Assembly (NCBI GenBank): GCA_949775045.1
Contig: OX459104.1
Coordinates: 124,001 to 188,000, forward strand
DNA length: 64,000 nt
DNA from: Metridium senile
Taxonomy: Eukaryota; Cnidaria; Anthozoa; Actiniaria; Metridiidae
Direction: 5' to 3'
Under the pieces are notes generated by a model, which saw only the letters and a program-made list of their open reading frames with translations, had not been told where the DNA came from and made no database searches. This document shows positions 15,001 through 27,600 of this stretch, piece after piece. The first letter of the stretch is position 1. Each line of letters begins with the position of its first letter. The position numbers and the translations under genes were made by a program.

Positions 15001-18000
15001 CAGTAGTTACTGTGATTGTAAACGTATGATTTTTGTAACCCAGTAGTTACTGTGATTGTAAATTGATGATTTTTTGTAACCCAGTAGTTACTGTGATTGT
15101 AAATTGATGATTTTTTGTAACCCAGTAGTTACTGTGATTGTAAACGGATTATTTTTGTAACTCAGTAGTTACTGTGATTGTATACGGACGAGTTTTGTAA
15201 CCCAGTAGGTACTGTGATTGTAAATGAATGATTTTTGTAACCCAGTAGTTACTGTGATTGTAAACGGATGATTTTTGTAACCCAGTTGTTACTGTGATTG
15301 TAAATTGATGATTTTTTATAACCCAGTAGTTACTGTGATTGTAAATTGATGATTTTTGTAAACCAGTAGTTACTGTCATTGTAAATTGATGATTTTTTGT
15401 AACCCAGTAGTTACTGTGATTGTAAACGGATGCTTTTTGTAACTCAGTAGTTACTGTGATTGTATACGGACGAGTTTTGTAACCCAGTAGGTACTGTGAT
15501 TGTAAATGAATGAATTTTGTAACCCAGTAGTTACTGTGATTGTAAACGGATGATTTTTGTAACCCAGTTGTTACTATGATTGTAAATTGATGATTTTTTG
15601 TAACCCAGTAGTTACTGTGATTGTAAACGGATGATTTTTGTAACCCAGTTGTTACTATGATTGTAAATTGATGATTTTTTGTAACCCAGTAGTTACTGTG
15701 ATTGTAAATGAATGATTTTTGTAACCCAGTAGTTACTGTGATTGTAAATTGATGATTTTTTGTAAAACAGTAGTTACTGTGATTGTAAACGTATGATTTT
15801 TGTAACCCAGTAGTTACTGTGATTGTAAACGTATGATTTTTTGTAACCCAGTAGTTACTGTGATTGTAAACGGATGATTTTTGTAACCCAGTAGTTACTG
15901 TGATTGTAAACGGATGATTTTTGTAACCCAGTAGTTACTGTGATTGTAAATTGATGATTTTTGTAACCCAGTTGTTACTGTGATTGTAAATTGATGATTT
16001 TTTTGTAACCCAGTAGTTACTGTGATTGTAAATTGATGATTTTTTGTAACCCAGTAGTTACTGTTATTGTAAACGGATGATTTTTGTAACCCAGTAGTTA
16101 CTGTGATTGTATACGGACGAGTTTTGTAACCCAGTAGGTACTGTGATTGTAAATGAATGATTTTTGTAACCCAGTAGTTACTGTGATTGTAAACGGATGA
16201 TTTTTGTAACCCAGTTGTTACTGTGATTGTAAATTGATGATTTTTTGTAACCCAGTAGTTACTGTGATTGTAAACGGATGATTTTTGTAACTCAGTAGTT
16301 ACTGTGATTGTATACGGAAGAGTTTTGTAACCCAGTAGGTACTGTGATTGTAAATGAATGATTTTTGTAACCCAGTAGTTACTGTGATTGTATACGGATG
16401 ATTTTTGTAACCCAGTAGGTACTGTGATTGTAAATTGATGATTTTTTGTAACCCAGTAGTTACTGTGATTGTAAATTGATGTTGTTTTGTAAACCAGTAG
16501 TTACTGTGATTGTAAACGGACGAGTTTGGTAACCCAGTAGTTACTGTGATTGTAAATGAATGATTTTTGTAACCCAGTAGTTACTGTGATTGTAAATTGA
16601 TGATTTTTTGTAAAACAGTAGTTACTGTGATTGTAAACGTATGATTTTTGTAACCCAGTAGTTACTGTGATTGTAAATTGATGATTTTTTGTAACCCAGT
16701 AGTTACTGTGATTGTAAATTGATGATTTTTTGTAACCCAGTAGTTACTGTGATTGTAAACGGATTATTTTTGTAACTCAGTAGTTACTGTGATTGTATAC
16801 GGACGAGTTTTGTAACCCAGTAGGTACTGTGATTGTAAATGAATGATTTTTGTAACCCAGTAGTTACTGTGATTGTAAACGGATGATTTTTGTAACCCAG
16901 TTGTTACTGTGATTGTAAATTGATGATTTTTTATAACCCAGTAGTTACTGTGATTGTAAATTGATGATTTTTTGTAAACCAGTAGTTACTGTCATTGTAA
17001 ATTGATGATTTTTTGTAACCCAGTAGTTACTGTGATTGTAAACGGATGCTTTTTGTAACTCAGTAGTTACGGTGATTGTATACGGACGAGTTTTGTAACC
17101 CAGTAGGTACTGTGATTGTAAATGAATGAATTTTGTAACCCAGTAGTTACTGTGATTGTAAACGGATGATTTTTGTAACCCAGTTGTTACTATGATTGTA
17201 AATTGATGATTTTTTGTAACCCAGTAGTTACTGTGATTGTAAACGGATTATTTTTGTAACTCAGTAGTTACTGTGATTGTATACGGACGAGTTTTGTAAC
17301 CCAGTAGGTACTGTGATTGTAAATGAATGATTTTTGTAACCCAGTAGTTACTGTGATTGTAAACGGATGATTTTTGTAACCCAGTTGTTACTGTGATTGT
17401 AAATTGATGATTTTTTATAACCCAGTAGTTACTGTGATTGTAAATTGATGATTTTTTGTAAACCAGTAGTTACTGTCATTGTAAATTGATGATTTTTTGT
17501 AACCCAGTAGTTACTGTGATTGTAAACGGATGCTTTTTGTAACTCAGTAGTTACTGTGATTGTATACGGACGAGTTTTGTAACCCAGTAGGTACTGTGAT
17601 TGTAAATGAATGAATTTTGTAACCCAGTAGTTACTGTGATTGTAAACGGATGATTTTTGTACCCCAGTTGTTACTATGATTGTAAATTGATGATTTTTTG
17701 TAACCCAGTAGTTACTGTGATTGTAAATTGATGATTTTTTGTAACCCAGTAGTTACTGTGATTGTAAATTGATGATTTTTTGTAACCCAGTAGTTACTGT
17801 GATTGTAAATTGATGATTTTGTGTAACCCAGTAGTTACTGTGATTGTAAACGGATGATTTTTGTAACCCAGTAGTTACTGTGATTGTATACGGACGAGTT
17901 TTGTAACCCAGTTGTTACTATGATTGTAAATTGATGATTTTTTGTAACCCAGTAGTTACTGTGATTGTAAATTGATGATTTTTGTAACCCAGTAGTTACT

Positions 18001-18645
18001 GTGATTGTAAATTGATGATTTTTTGTAACCCAGTAGTTACTGTGATTGTAAATTGATGATTTTGTGTAACCCAGTAGTTACTGTGATTGTAAACGGATGA
18101 TTTTTGTAACCCAGTAGTTACTGTGATTGTATACGGACGAGTTTTGTAACCCAGTAGGTACTGTGATTGTAAATTGATGATTTTTTGTAACCCAGTAGTT
18201 ACTGTGATTGTAAATTGATGATTTTTTGTAATCCAGTAGTTACTGTGATTGTAAATTGATGATTTTTGTAACCCAGTAGTTACTGTGATTGTAAACGTAT
18301 GATTTTTTGTAACCCAGTAGTTACTGTGATTGTAAACGGATGATTTTTGTAACCCAGTTGTTACTATGATTGTAAATTGATGATTTTTTGTAACCCAGTA
18401 GTTACTGTGATTGTAAATTGATGATTTTTTGTAAACCAGTAGTTACTGTGATTGTAAACGGACGAGTTTGGTAACCCATTAGTTACTGTGATTGTAAATG
18501 AATGATTTTTGTAACCCAGTAGTTACTGTGATTGTAAATTGATGATTTTTTGTAAAACAGTAGTTACTGTGATTGTAAACGTATGATTTTTGTAATCCAG
18601 TAGTTACTGTGATTGTAAATTGATGATTTTTTGTAACCCAGTAGT
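1..18645. repeat. Satellite array A, ~40 bp unit
   Basis: This is an uninterrupted tandem array of about 465 units (estimated by dividing length by 40). Each unit reads roughly GTAACCCAGTAGTTACTGTG followed by ATTGTAAACGGATGATTTTT. A few unit types alternate: they differ at the AAACGGATGA / AAATTGATGA / AAATGAATGA / ATACGGACGA segment, at CAGTAGTTAC versus CAGTAGGTAC, and at CCCAG versus AAACAG. Each unit holds a small dyad, GTAAC and GTTAC separated by six bases. Rare variants recur at kilobase distances, which shows higher-order structure. There is no credible coding sequence; the one minus-strand open frame at 15149-15379 is simply the repeat read in a frame. Confidence 0.97.
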
Positions 18646-21600
18646 TAACCTTACCATGTGTGCAAAAGGGAAAAACGATCCCTTATGTAACCTTTGTTCA
18701 TAGGAGAACAAAGATCCCTAATGTAACTTTGTGATCCCTTTTGTAACCTTACCATGTGTGCAAAAGGGAAAAACGATCCCTTATGTAAACTTTGATCATA
18801 GGTGAACAACGGTCCCTAATGTAACCTTGTGATCCCTTTTGTAACCTTACCATGTGTGCAAAAGGGAAAAACGATCCCTTATGTAACCTTTGTTCATAGG
18901 TGAACAAAGGTCCCTAATGTAACCTTGTGATCCCTTTTGTAACCTTACCATGTGTGCAAAAGGGAAAAACGATCCCTTATGTAACCTTTGTTCATAGGAG
19001 AACAAAGATCCCTAATGTAACTTTGTGATCCCTTTTGTAACCTTACCATGTGTGCAAAAGGGAAAAACGATCCCTTATGTAAACTTTGATCATAGGTGAA
19101 CAAAGGTCCCTAATGTAACCTTGTGATCCCTTTTGTAACCTTACCATGTGTGCAAAAGGGAAAAACGATCCCTTATGTAACCTTTGTTCATAGGTGAACA
19201 AAGGTCCCTAATGTAACCTTGTGATCCCTTTTGTAACCTTACCATGTGTGCAAAAGGGAAAAACGATCCCTTATGTAACCTTTGTTCATAGGTGAACAAA
19301 GGTCCCTAATGTAACCTTGTGATCCCTTTTGTAACCTTACCATGTGTGCAAAAGGGAAAAACGATCCCTTATGTAACCTTTGTTCATAGGTGAACAAAGG
19401 TCCCTAATGTAACTTTGTGATCCCTTTTGTAACCTTACCATGTGTGCAAAAGGGAAAAACGATCCCTTTTGTAACCTTTGTTCATAGGTGAACAAAGATC
19501 CCTAATGTAACTTTGTGATCCCTTTTGTAACCTTACCATTTGTGCAAAAGGGAAAAACGATCCCTTATGTAACCTTTGTTCATAGTTGAACAAAGGATCC
19601 TAATGTAACCTTCTGATACCTTTTGTAACCTTACCATGTGTGCAAAAGGGAAAAACGATCCCTTATGTAACCTTTGTTCATAGCTGAACAAAGGTCCCTA
19701 ATGTAACCTTGTAATCCCTTTTGTAACCTTACCATGTGTGCAAAAGGAAAAACGATCCCTTATGTAACCTTTGTTCATAGGTGAACAAAGGTCCCTAATG
19801 TAACCTTGTGATCCCTTTTGTAACCTTACCATGTGTGGAAAAGGGAAAAACGATCCCTTATGTAACCTTTGTTCATAGGTGAACAAAGGTCCCTAATGTA
19901 ACCTTGTGATCCCTTTTGTAACCTTACCATGTGTGCAAAAGGGAAAAACGATCCCTTATGTAACCTTTGTTCATAGGTGAACAAAGGTCCCTAATGTAAC
20001 CTTGTTATCCCTTTTGTAACCTTACCATGTGTGCAAAAGGGAAAAACGATCCCTTATGTAACCTTTGTTCATAGCTGAACAAAGGTCCCTAATGTAACCT
20101 TGTGATCCCTTTTGTAACCTTACCATGTGTGCAAAAGGGAAAAACGATCCCTTATGTAACCTTTGTTCATAGGTGAACAAAGGTCCCTAATGTAACCTTG
20201 TGATCCCTTTTGTAACCTTACCATGTGTGCAAAACGGAAAAACGATCCCTTATGTAACCTTTGTTCATAGGTGAACAAAGGTACCTAATGTAACCTTGTG
20301 ATCCCTTTTATAACCTTACCATGTGTGCAAAAGGGAAAAACGATCCCTTATGTAACCTTTGTTCATAGGTGAACAAAGGTCCCTAATGTAACCTTGTGAT
20401 CCCTTTTGTAACCTTTGTTCATAGCTGAACAAAGGTCCCTAATGTAACCTTGTGATCCCTTTTGTAACCTTACCATGTGTGGAAAAGGGAAAAACGATCC
20501 CTTATGTAACCTTTGTTCATAGGTGAACAAAGGTCCCTAATGTAACCTTGTGATCCCTTTTGTAACCTTACCATGTGTGCAAAAGGGAAAAACGATCCCT
20601 TATGTAACCTTTGTTCATAGGTGAACAAAGGTCCCTAATGTAACCTTGTGATCCCTTTTGTAACCTTACCATGTGTGCAAAAGCGAAAAACGATCCCTTA
20701 TGTAACCTTTGTTCATAGGTGAACAAAGGTCCCTAATGTAACTTTGTGATCCCTTTTGTAACCTTACCATTTGTGCAAAAGGGAAAAACGATCCCTTATG
20801 TAACCTTTGTTCATAGGTGAACAAAGGATCCTAATGTAACCTTGTGATACCTTTTGTAACCTTACCATGTGTGCAAAAGGGAAAAACGATCCCTTATGTA
20901 ACCTTTGTTCATAGCTGAACAAAGGTCCCTAATGTAACCTTGTAATCCCTTTTGTAACCTTACCATGTGTGCAAAAGGAAAAACGATCCCTTATGTAACC
21001 TTTGTTCATAGGTGAACAAAGGTCCCTAATGTAACCTTGTGATCCCTTTTGTAACCTTACCATGTGTGCAAAAGGGAAAAACGATCCCTTATGTAACCTT
21101 TGTTCATAGGTGAACAAAGGTCCCTAATGTAACCTTGTGATCCCTTTTGTAACCTTACCATGTGTGCAAAAGCGAAAAACGATCCCTTATGTAACCTTTG
21201 TTCATAGGTGAACAAAGGTCCCTAATGTAACTTTGTGATCCCTTTTGTAACCTTACCATGTGTACAAAAGGGAAAAACGATCCCTTTTGTAACCTTTGTT
21301 CATAGGTGAACAAAGATCCCTAATGTAACTTTGTGATCCCTTTTGTAACCTTACCATTTGTGCAAAAGGGAAAAACGATCCCTTATGTAACCTTTGTTCA
21401 TAGGTGAACAAAGGATCCTAATGTAACCTTGTGATACCTTTTGTAACCTTACCATGTGTGCAAAAGGGAAAAACGATCCCTTATGTAACCTTTGTTCATA
21501 GGTGAACAAAGGTCCCTAATGTAACCTTGTGATCCCTTTTGTAACCTTACCATGTGTGCAAAAGGAAAAACGATCCCTTATGTAACCTTTGTTCATAGGT

Positions 21601-24600
21601 GAACAAAGGTCCCTAATGTAACCTTGTGATCCCTTTTGTAACCTTACCATGTGTGCAAAAGGGAAAAACGATCCCTTATGTAACCTTTGTTCATAGGTGA
21701 ACAAAGGTCCCTAATGTAACTTTGTGATCCCTTTTGTAACCTTACCATTTGTGCAAAAGGGAAAAACGATCCCTTATGTAACCTTTGTTCATAGGTGAAC
21801 AAAGGATCCTAATGTAACCTTGTGATACCTTTTGTAACCTTACCATGTGTGCAAAAGGGAAAAACGATCCCTTATGTAACCTTTGTTCATAGCTGAACAA
21901 AGGTCCCTAATGTAACCTTGTAATCCCTTTTGTAACCTTACCATGTGTGCAAAAGGAAAAACGATCCCTTATGTAACCTTTGTTCATAGGTGAACAAAGG
22001 TCCCTAATGTAACCTTGTGATCCCTTTTGTAACCTTACCATGTGTGGAAAAGGGAAAAACGATCCCTTATGTAACCTTTGTTCATAGGTGAACAAAGGTC
22101 CCTAATGTAACCTTGTGATCCCTTTTGTAACCTTACCATGTGTGCAAAAGGGAAAAACGATCCCTTATGTAACCTTTGTTCATAGGTGAACAAAGGTCCC
22201 TAATGTAACCTTGTGATCCCTTTTGTAACCTTACCATGTGTGCAAAAGGGAAAAACGATCCCTTATGTAACCTTTGTTCATAGGTGAACAAAGGTCCCTA
22301 ATGTAACCTTGTGATCCCTTTTGTAACCTTACCATGTGTGCAAAAGCGAAAAACGATCCCTTATGTAACCTTTGTTCAAAGGTGAACAAAGGTCCCTAAT
22401 GTAACTTTGTGATCCCTTTTGTAACCTTACCATGTGTACAAAAGGGAAAAACGATCCCTTTTGTAACCTTTGTTCATAGGTGAACAAAGATCCCTAATGT
22501 AACTTTGTGATCCCTTTTGTAATCTTACCATTTGTGCAAAAGGGAAAAACGATCCCTTATGTAACCTTTGTTCATAGGTGAACAAAGGATCCTAATGTAA
22601 CCTTGTGATACCTTTTGTAACCTTACCATGTGTGCAAAAGGAAAAACGATCCCTTATGTAACCTTTGTTCATAGGTGAACAAAGGTCCCTAATGTAACCT
22701 TGTGATCCCTTTTGTAACCTTACCATGTGTGCAAAAGGGAAAAACGATCCCTTATGTAACCTTTGTTCATAGGTGAACAAAGGTCCCTAATGTAACCTTG
22801 TGATCCCTTTTGTAACCTTACCATGTGTGCAAAAGGGAAAAACGATCCCTTATGTAACCTTTGTTCATAGGTGAACAAAGGTCCCTAATGTAACATTGTT
22901 ATCCCTTTTGTAACCTTACCATGTGTGCAAAACGGAAAAACGATCCCTTATGTAACCTTTGTTCATAGCTGAACAAAGGTCCCTAATGTAACCTTGTGAT
23001 CCCTTTTGTAACCTTTGTTCATAGCTGAACAAAGGTCCCTAATGTAACCTTGTGATCCCTTTTGTAACCTTACCATGTGTGGAAAAGGGAAAAACGATCC
23101 CTTATGTAACCTTTGTTCATAGGTGAACAAAGGTCCCTAATGTAACCTTGTGATCCCTTTTGTAACCTTACCATGTGTGCAAAAGGGAAAAACGATCCCT
23201 TATGTAACCTTTGTTCATAGGTGAACAAAGGTCCCTAATGTAACCTTGTGATCCCTTTTGTAACCTTACCATGTGTGCAAAAGCGAAAAACGATCCCTTA
23301 TGTAACCTTTGTTCATAGGTGAACAAAGGTCCCTAATGTAACTTTGTGATCCCTTTTGTAACCTTACCATTTGTGCAAAAGGGAAAAACGATCCCTTATG
23401 TAACCTTTGTTCATAGGTGAACAAAGGATCCTAATGTAACCTTGTGATACCTTTTGTAACCTTACCATGTGTGCAAAAGGGAAAAACGATCCCTTATGTA
23501 ACCTTTGTTCATAGCTGAACAAAGGTCCCTAATGTAACCTTGTAATCCCTTTTGTAACCTTACCATGTGTGCAAAAGGAAAAACGATCCCTTATGTAACC
23601 TTTGTTCATAGGTGAACAAAGGTCCCTAATGTAACCTTGTGATCCCTTTTGTAACCTTACCATGTGTGCAAAAGGGAAAAACGATCCCTTATGTAACCTT
23701 TGTTCATAGGTGAACAAAGGTCCCTAATGTAACCTTGTGATCCCTTTTGTAACCTTACCATGTGTGCAAAAGCGAAAAACGATCCCCTATGTAACCTTTG
23801 TTCATAGGTGAACAAAGGTCCCTAATGTAACTTTGTGATCCCTTTTGTAACCTTACCATGTGTACAAAAGGGAAAAACGATCCCTTTTGTAACCTTTGTT
23901 CATAGGTGAACAAAGATCCCTAATGTAACTTTGTGATCCCTTTTGTAACCTTACCATTTGTGCAAAAGGGAAAAACGATCCCTTATGTAACCTTTGTTCA
24001 TAGGTGAACAAAGGATCCTAATGTAACCTTGTGATACCTTTTGTAACCTTACCATGTGTGCAAAAGGGAAAAACGATCCCTTATGTAACCTTTGTTCATA
24101 GGTGAACAAAGGTCCCTAATGTAACCTTGTGATCCCTTTTGTAACCTTACCATGTGTGCAAAAGGAAAAACGATCCCTTATGTAACCTTTGTTCATAGGT
24201 GAACAAAGGTCCCTAATGTAACCTTGTGATCCCTTTTGTAACCTTACCATGTGTGCAAAAGCGAAAAACGATCCCTTATGTAACCTTTGTTCATAGGTGA
24301 ACAAAGGTCCCTAATGTAACTTTGTGATCCCTTTTGTAACCTTACCATTTGTGCAAAAGGGAAAAACGATCCCTTATGTAACCTTTGTTCATAGGTGAAC
24401 AAAGGATCCTAATGTAACCTTGTGATACCTTTTGTAACCTTACCATGTGTGCAAAAGGGAAAAACGATCCCTTATGTAACCTTTGTTCATAGCTGAACAA
24501 AGGTCCCTAATGTAACCTTGTAATCCCTTTTGTAACCTTACCATGTGTGCAAAAGGAAAAACGATCCCTTATGTAACCTTTGTTCATAGGTGAACAAAGG

Positions 24601-27600
24601 TCCCTAATGTAACCTTGTGATCCCTTTTGTAACCTTACCATGTGTGGAAAAGGGAAAAACGATCCCTTATGTAACCTTTGTTCATAGGTGAACAAAGATC
24701 CCTAATGTAACCTTGTGATCCCTTTTGTAACCTTACCATGTGTGCCAAAGGGAAAAACGATCCCTTATGTAACCTTTGTTCATAGGTGAACAAAGGTCCC
24801 TAATGTAACCTTGTGATCCCTTTTGTAACCTTACCATGTGTGCAAAAGGGAAAAACGATCCCTTATGTAACCTTTGTTCATAGGTGAACAAAGGTCCCTA
24901 ATGTAACCTTGTTATCCCTTTTGTAACCTTACCATGTGTGCAAAAGGGAAAAACGATCCCTTATGTAACCTTTGTTCATAGCTGAACAAAGGTCCCTAAT
25001 GTAACCTTGTGATCCCTTTTGTAACCTTACCATGTGTGCAAAAGGGAAAAACGATCCCTTATGTAACCTTTGTTCATAGGTGAACAAAGGTCCCTAATGT
25101 AACCTTGTGATCCCTTTTGTAACCTTACCATGTGTGCAAAACGGAAAAACGATCCCTTATGTAACCTTTGTTCATAGGTGAACAAAGGTACCTAATGTAA
25201 CCTTGTGATCCCTTTTATAACCTTACCATGTGTGCAAAAGGGAAAAACGATCCCTTATGTAACCTTTGTTCATAGGTGAACAAAGGTCCCTAATGTAACC
25301 TTGTGATCCCTTTTGTAACCTTACCATGTGTGCAAAAGGGAAAAACGATCCCTTATGTAACCTTTGTTCATAGGTGAACAAAGGTCCCTAATGTAACCTT
25401 GTGATCCCTTTTGTAACCTTACCATGTGTGCAAAAGGGAAAAACGATCCCTTATGTAACCTTTGTTCATAGGTGAACAAAGGTCCCTAATGTAACCTTGT
25501 GATCCCTTTTGTAACCTTACCATGTGTGCAAAAGCGAAAAACGATCCCTTATGTAACCTTTGTTCAAAGGTGAACAAAGGTCCCTAATGTAACTTTGTGA
25601 TCCCTTTTGTAACCTTACCATGTGTACAAAAGGGAAAAACGATCCCTTTTGTAACCTTTGTTCATAGGTGAACAAAGATCCCTAATGTAACTTTGTGATC
25701 CCTTTTGTAATCTTACCATTTGTGCAAAAGGGAAAAACGATCCCTTATGTAACCTTTGTTCATAGGTGAACAAAGGATCCTAATGTAACCTTGTGATACC
25801 TTTTGTAACCTTACCATGTGTGCAAAAGGGAAAAACGATCCCTTATGTAACCTTTGTTCATAGCTGAACAAAGGTCCCTAATGTAACCTTGTAATCCCTT
25901 TTGTAACCTTACCATGTGTGCAAAAGGAAAAACGATCCCTTATGTAACCTTTGTTCATAGGTGAACAAAGGTTCCTAATGTAACCTTGTGATCCCTTTTG
26001 TAACCTTACCATGTGTGGAAAAGGGAAAAACGATCCCTTATGTAACCTTTGTTCATAGGTGAACAAAGGTCCCTAATGTAACCTTGTGATCCCTTTTGTA
26101 ACCTTACCATGTGTGCAAAAGGGAAAAACGATCCCTTATGTAACCTTTGTTCATAGGTGAACAAAGGTCCCTAATGTAACCTTGTTATCCCTTTTGTAAC
26201 CTTACCATGTGTGCAAAAGGGAAAAACGATCCCTTATGTAACCTTTGTTCATAGCTGAACAAAGGTCCCTAATGTAACCTTGTGATCCCTTTTGTAACCT
26301 TACCATGTGTGCAAAAGGGAAAAACGATCCCTTATGTAACCTTTGTTCATAGGTGAACAAAGGTCCCTAATGTAACCTTGTGATCCCTTTTGTAACCTTA
26401 CCATGTGTGCAAAACGGAAAAACGATCCCTTATGTAACCTTTGTTCATAGGTGAACAAAGGTACCTAATGTAACCTTGTGATCCCTTTTATAACCTTACC
26501 ATGTGTGCAAAAGGGAAAAACGATCCGTTATGTAACCTTTGTTCATAGGTGAACAAAGGTACCTAATGTAACCTTGTGATCCCTTTTGTAACCTTTGTTC
26601 ATAGCTGAACAAAGGTCCCTAATGTAACCTTGTGATCCCTTTTGTAACCTTACCATGTGTGCAAAAGGGAAAAACGATCCCTTATGTAACCTTTGTTCAT
26701 AGGTGAACAAAGGTCCCTAATGTAACCTTGTGATCTCTTTTGTAACCTTACCATGTGTGCAAAAGGGAAAAACGATCCCTTATGTAACCTTTGTTCATAG
26801 GTGAACAAAGGTCCCTAATGTAACCTTGTGATCCCTTTTGTAACCTTACCATGTGTGCAAAAGCGAAAAACGATCCCTTATGTAACTTTTGTTCATAGGT
26901 GAACAAAGGTCCCTAATGTAACTTTGTGATCCCTTTTGTAAGCTTACCATGTGTACAAAAGGGAAAAACGATCCCTTTTGTAACCTTTGTTCATAGGTGA
27001 ACAAAGATCCCTAATGTAACTTTGTGATCCCTTTTGTAACCTTACCATTTGTGCAAAAGGGAAAAACGATCCCTTATGTAACCTTTGTTCATAGGTGAAC
27101 AAAGGATCCTAATGTAACCTTGTGATACCTTTTGTAACCTTACCATGTGTGCAAAAGGGAAAAACGATCCCTTATGTAACCTTTTTTCATAGCTGAACAA
27201 AGGTCCCTAATGTAACCTTGTAATCCCTTTTGTAACCTTACCATGTGTGCAAAAGGAAAAACGATCCCTTATGTAACCTTTGTTCATAGGTGAACAAAGG
27301 TCCCTAATGTAACCTTGTGATCCCTTTTGTAACCTTACCATGTGTGGAAAAGGGAAAAACGATCCCTTATGTAACCTTTGTTCATAGGTGAACAAAGGTC
27401 CCTAATGTAACCTTGTGATCCCTTTTGTAACCTTACCATGTGTGCAAAAGGGAAAAACGATCCCTTATGTAACCTTTGTTCATAGGTGAACAAAGGTCCC
27501 TAATGTAACCTTGTGATCCCTTTTGTAACCTTACCATGTGTGCAAAAGGGAAAAACGATCCCTTATGTAACCTTTGTTCATAGGTGAACAAAGGTCCCTA

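Noticed and set aside
15149..15379. 76-codon open frame in array A
   Set aside because: It is a translation of the 40 bp satellite; neighbouring units contain stops.
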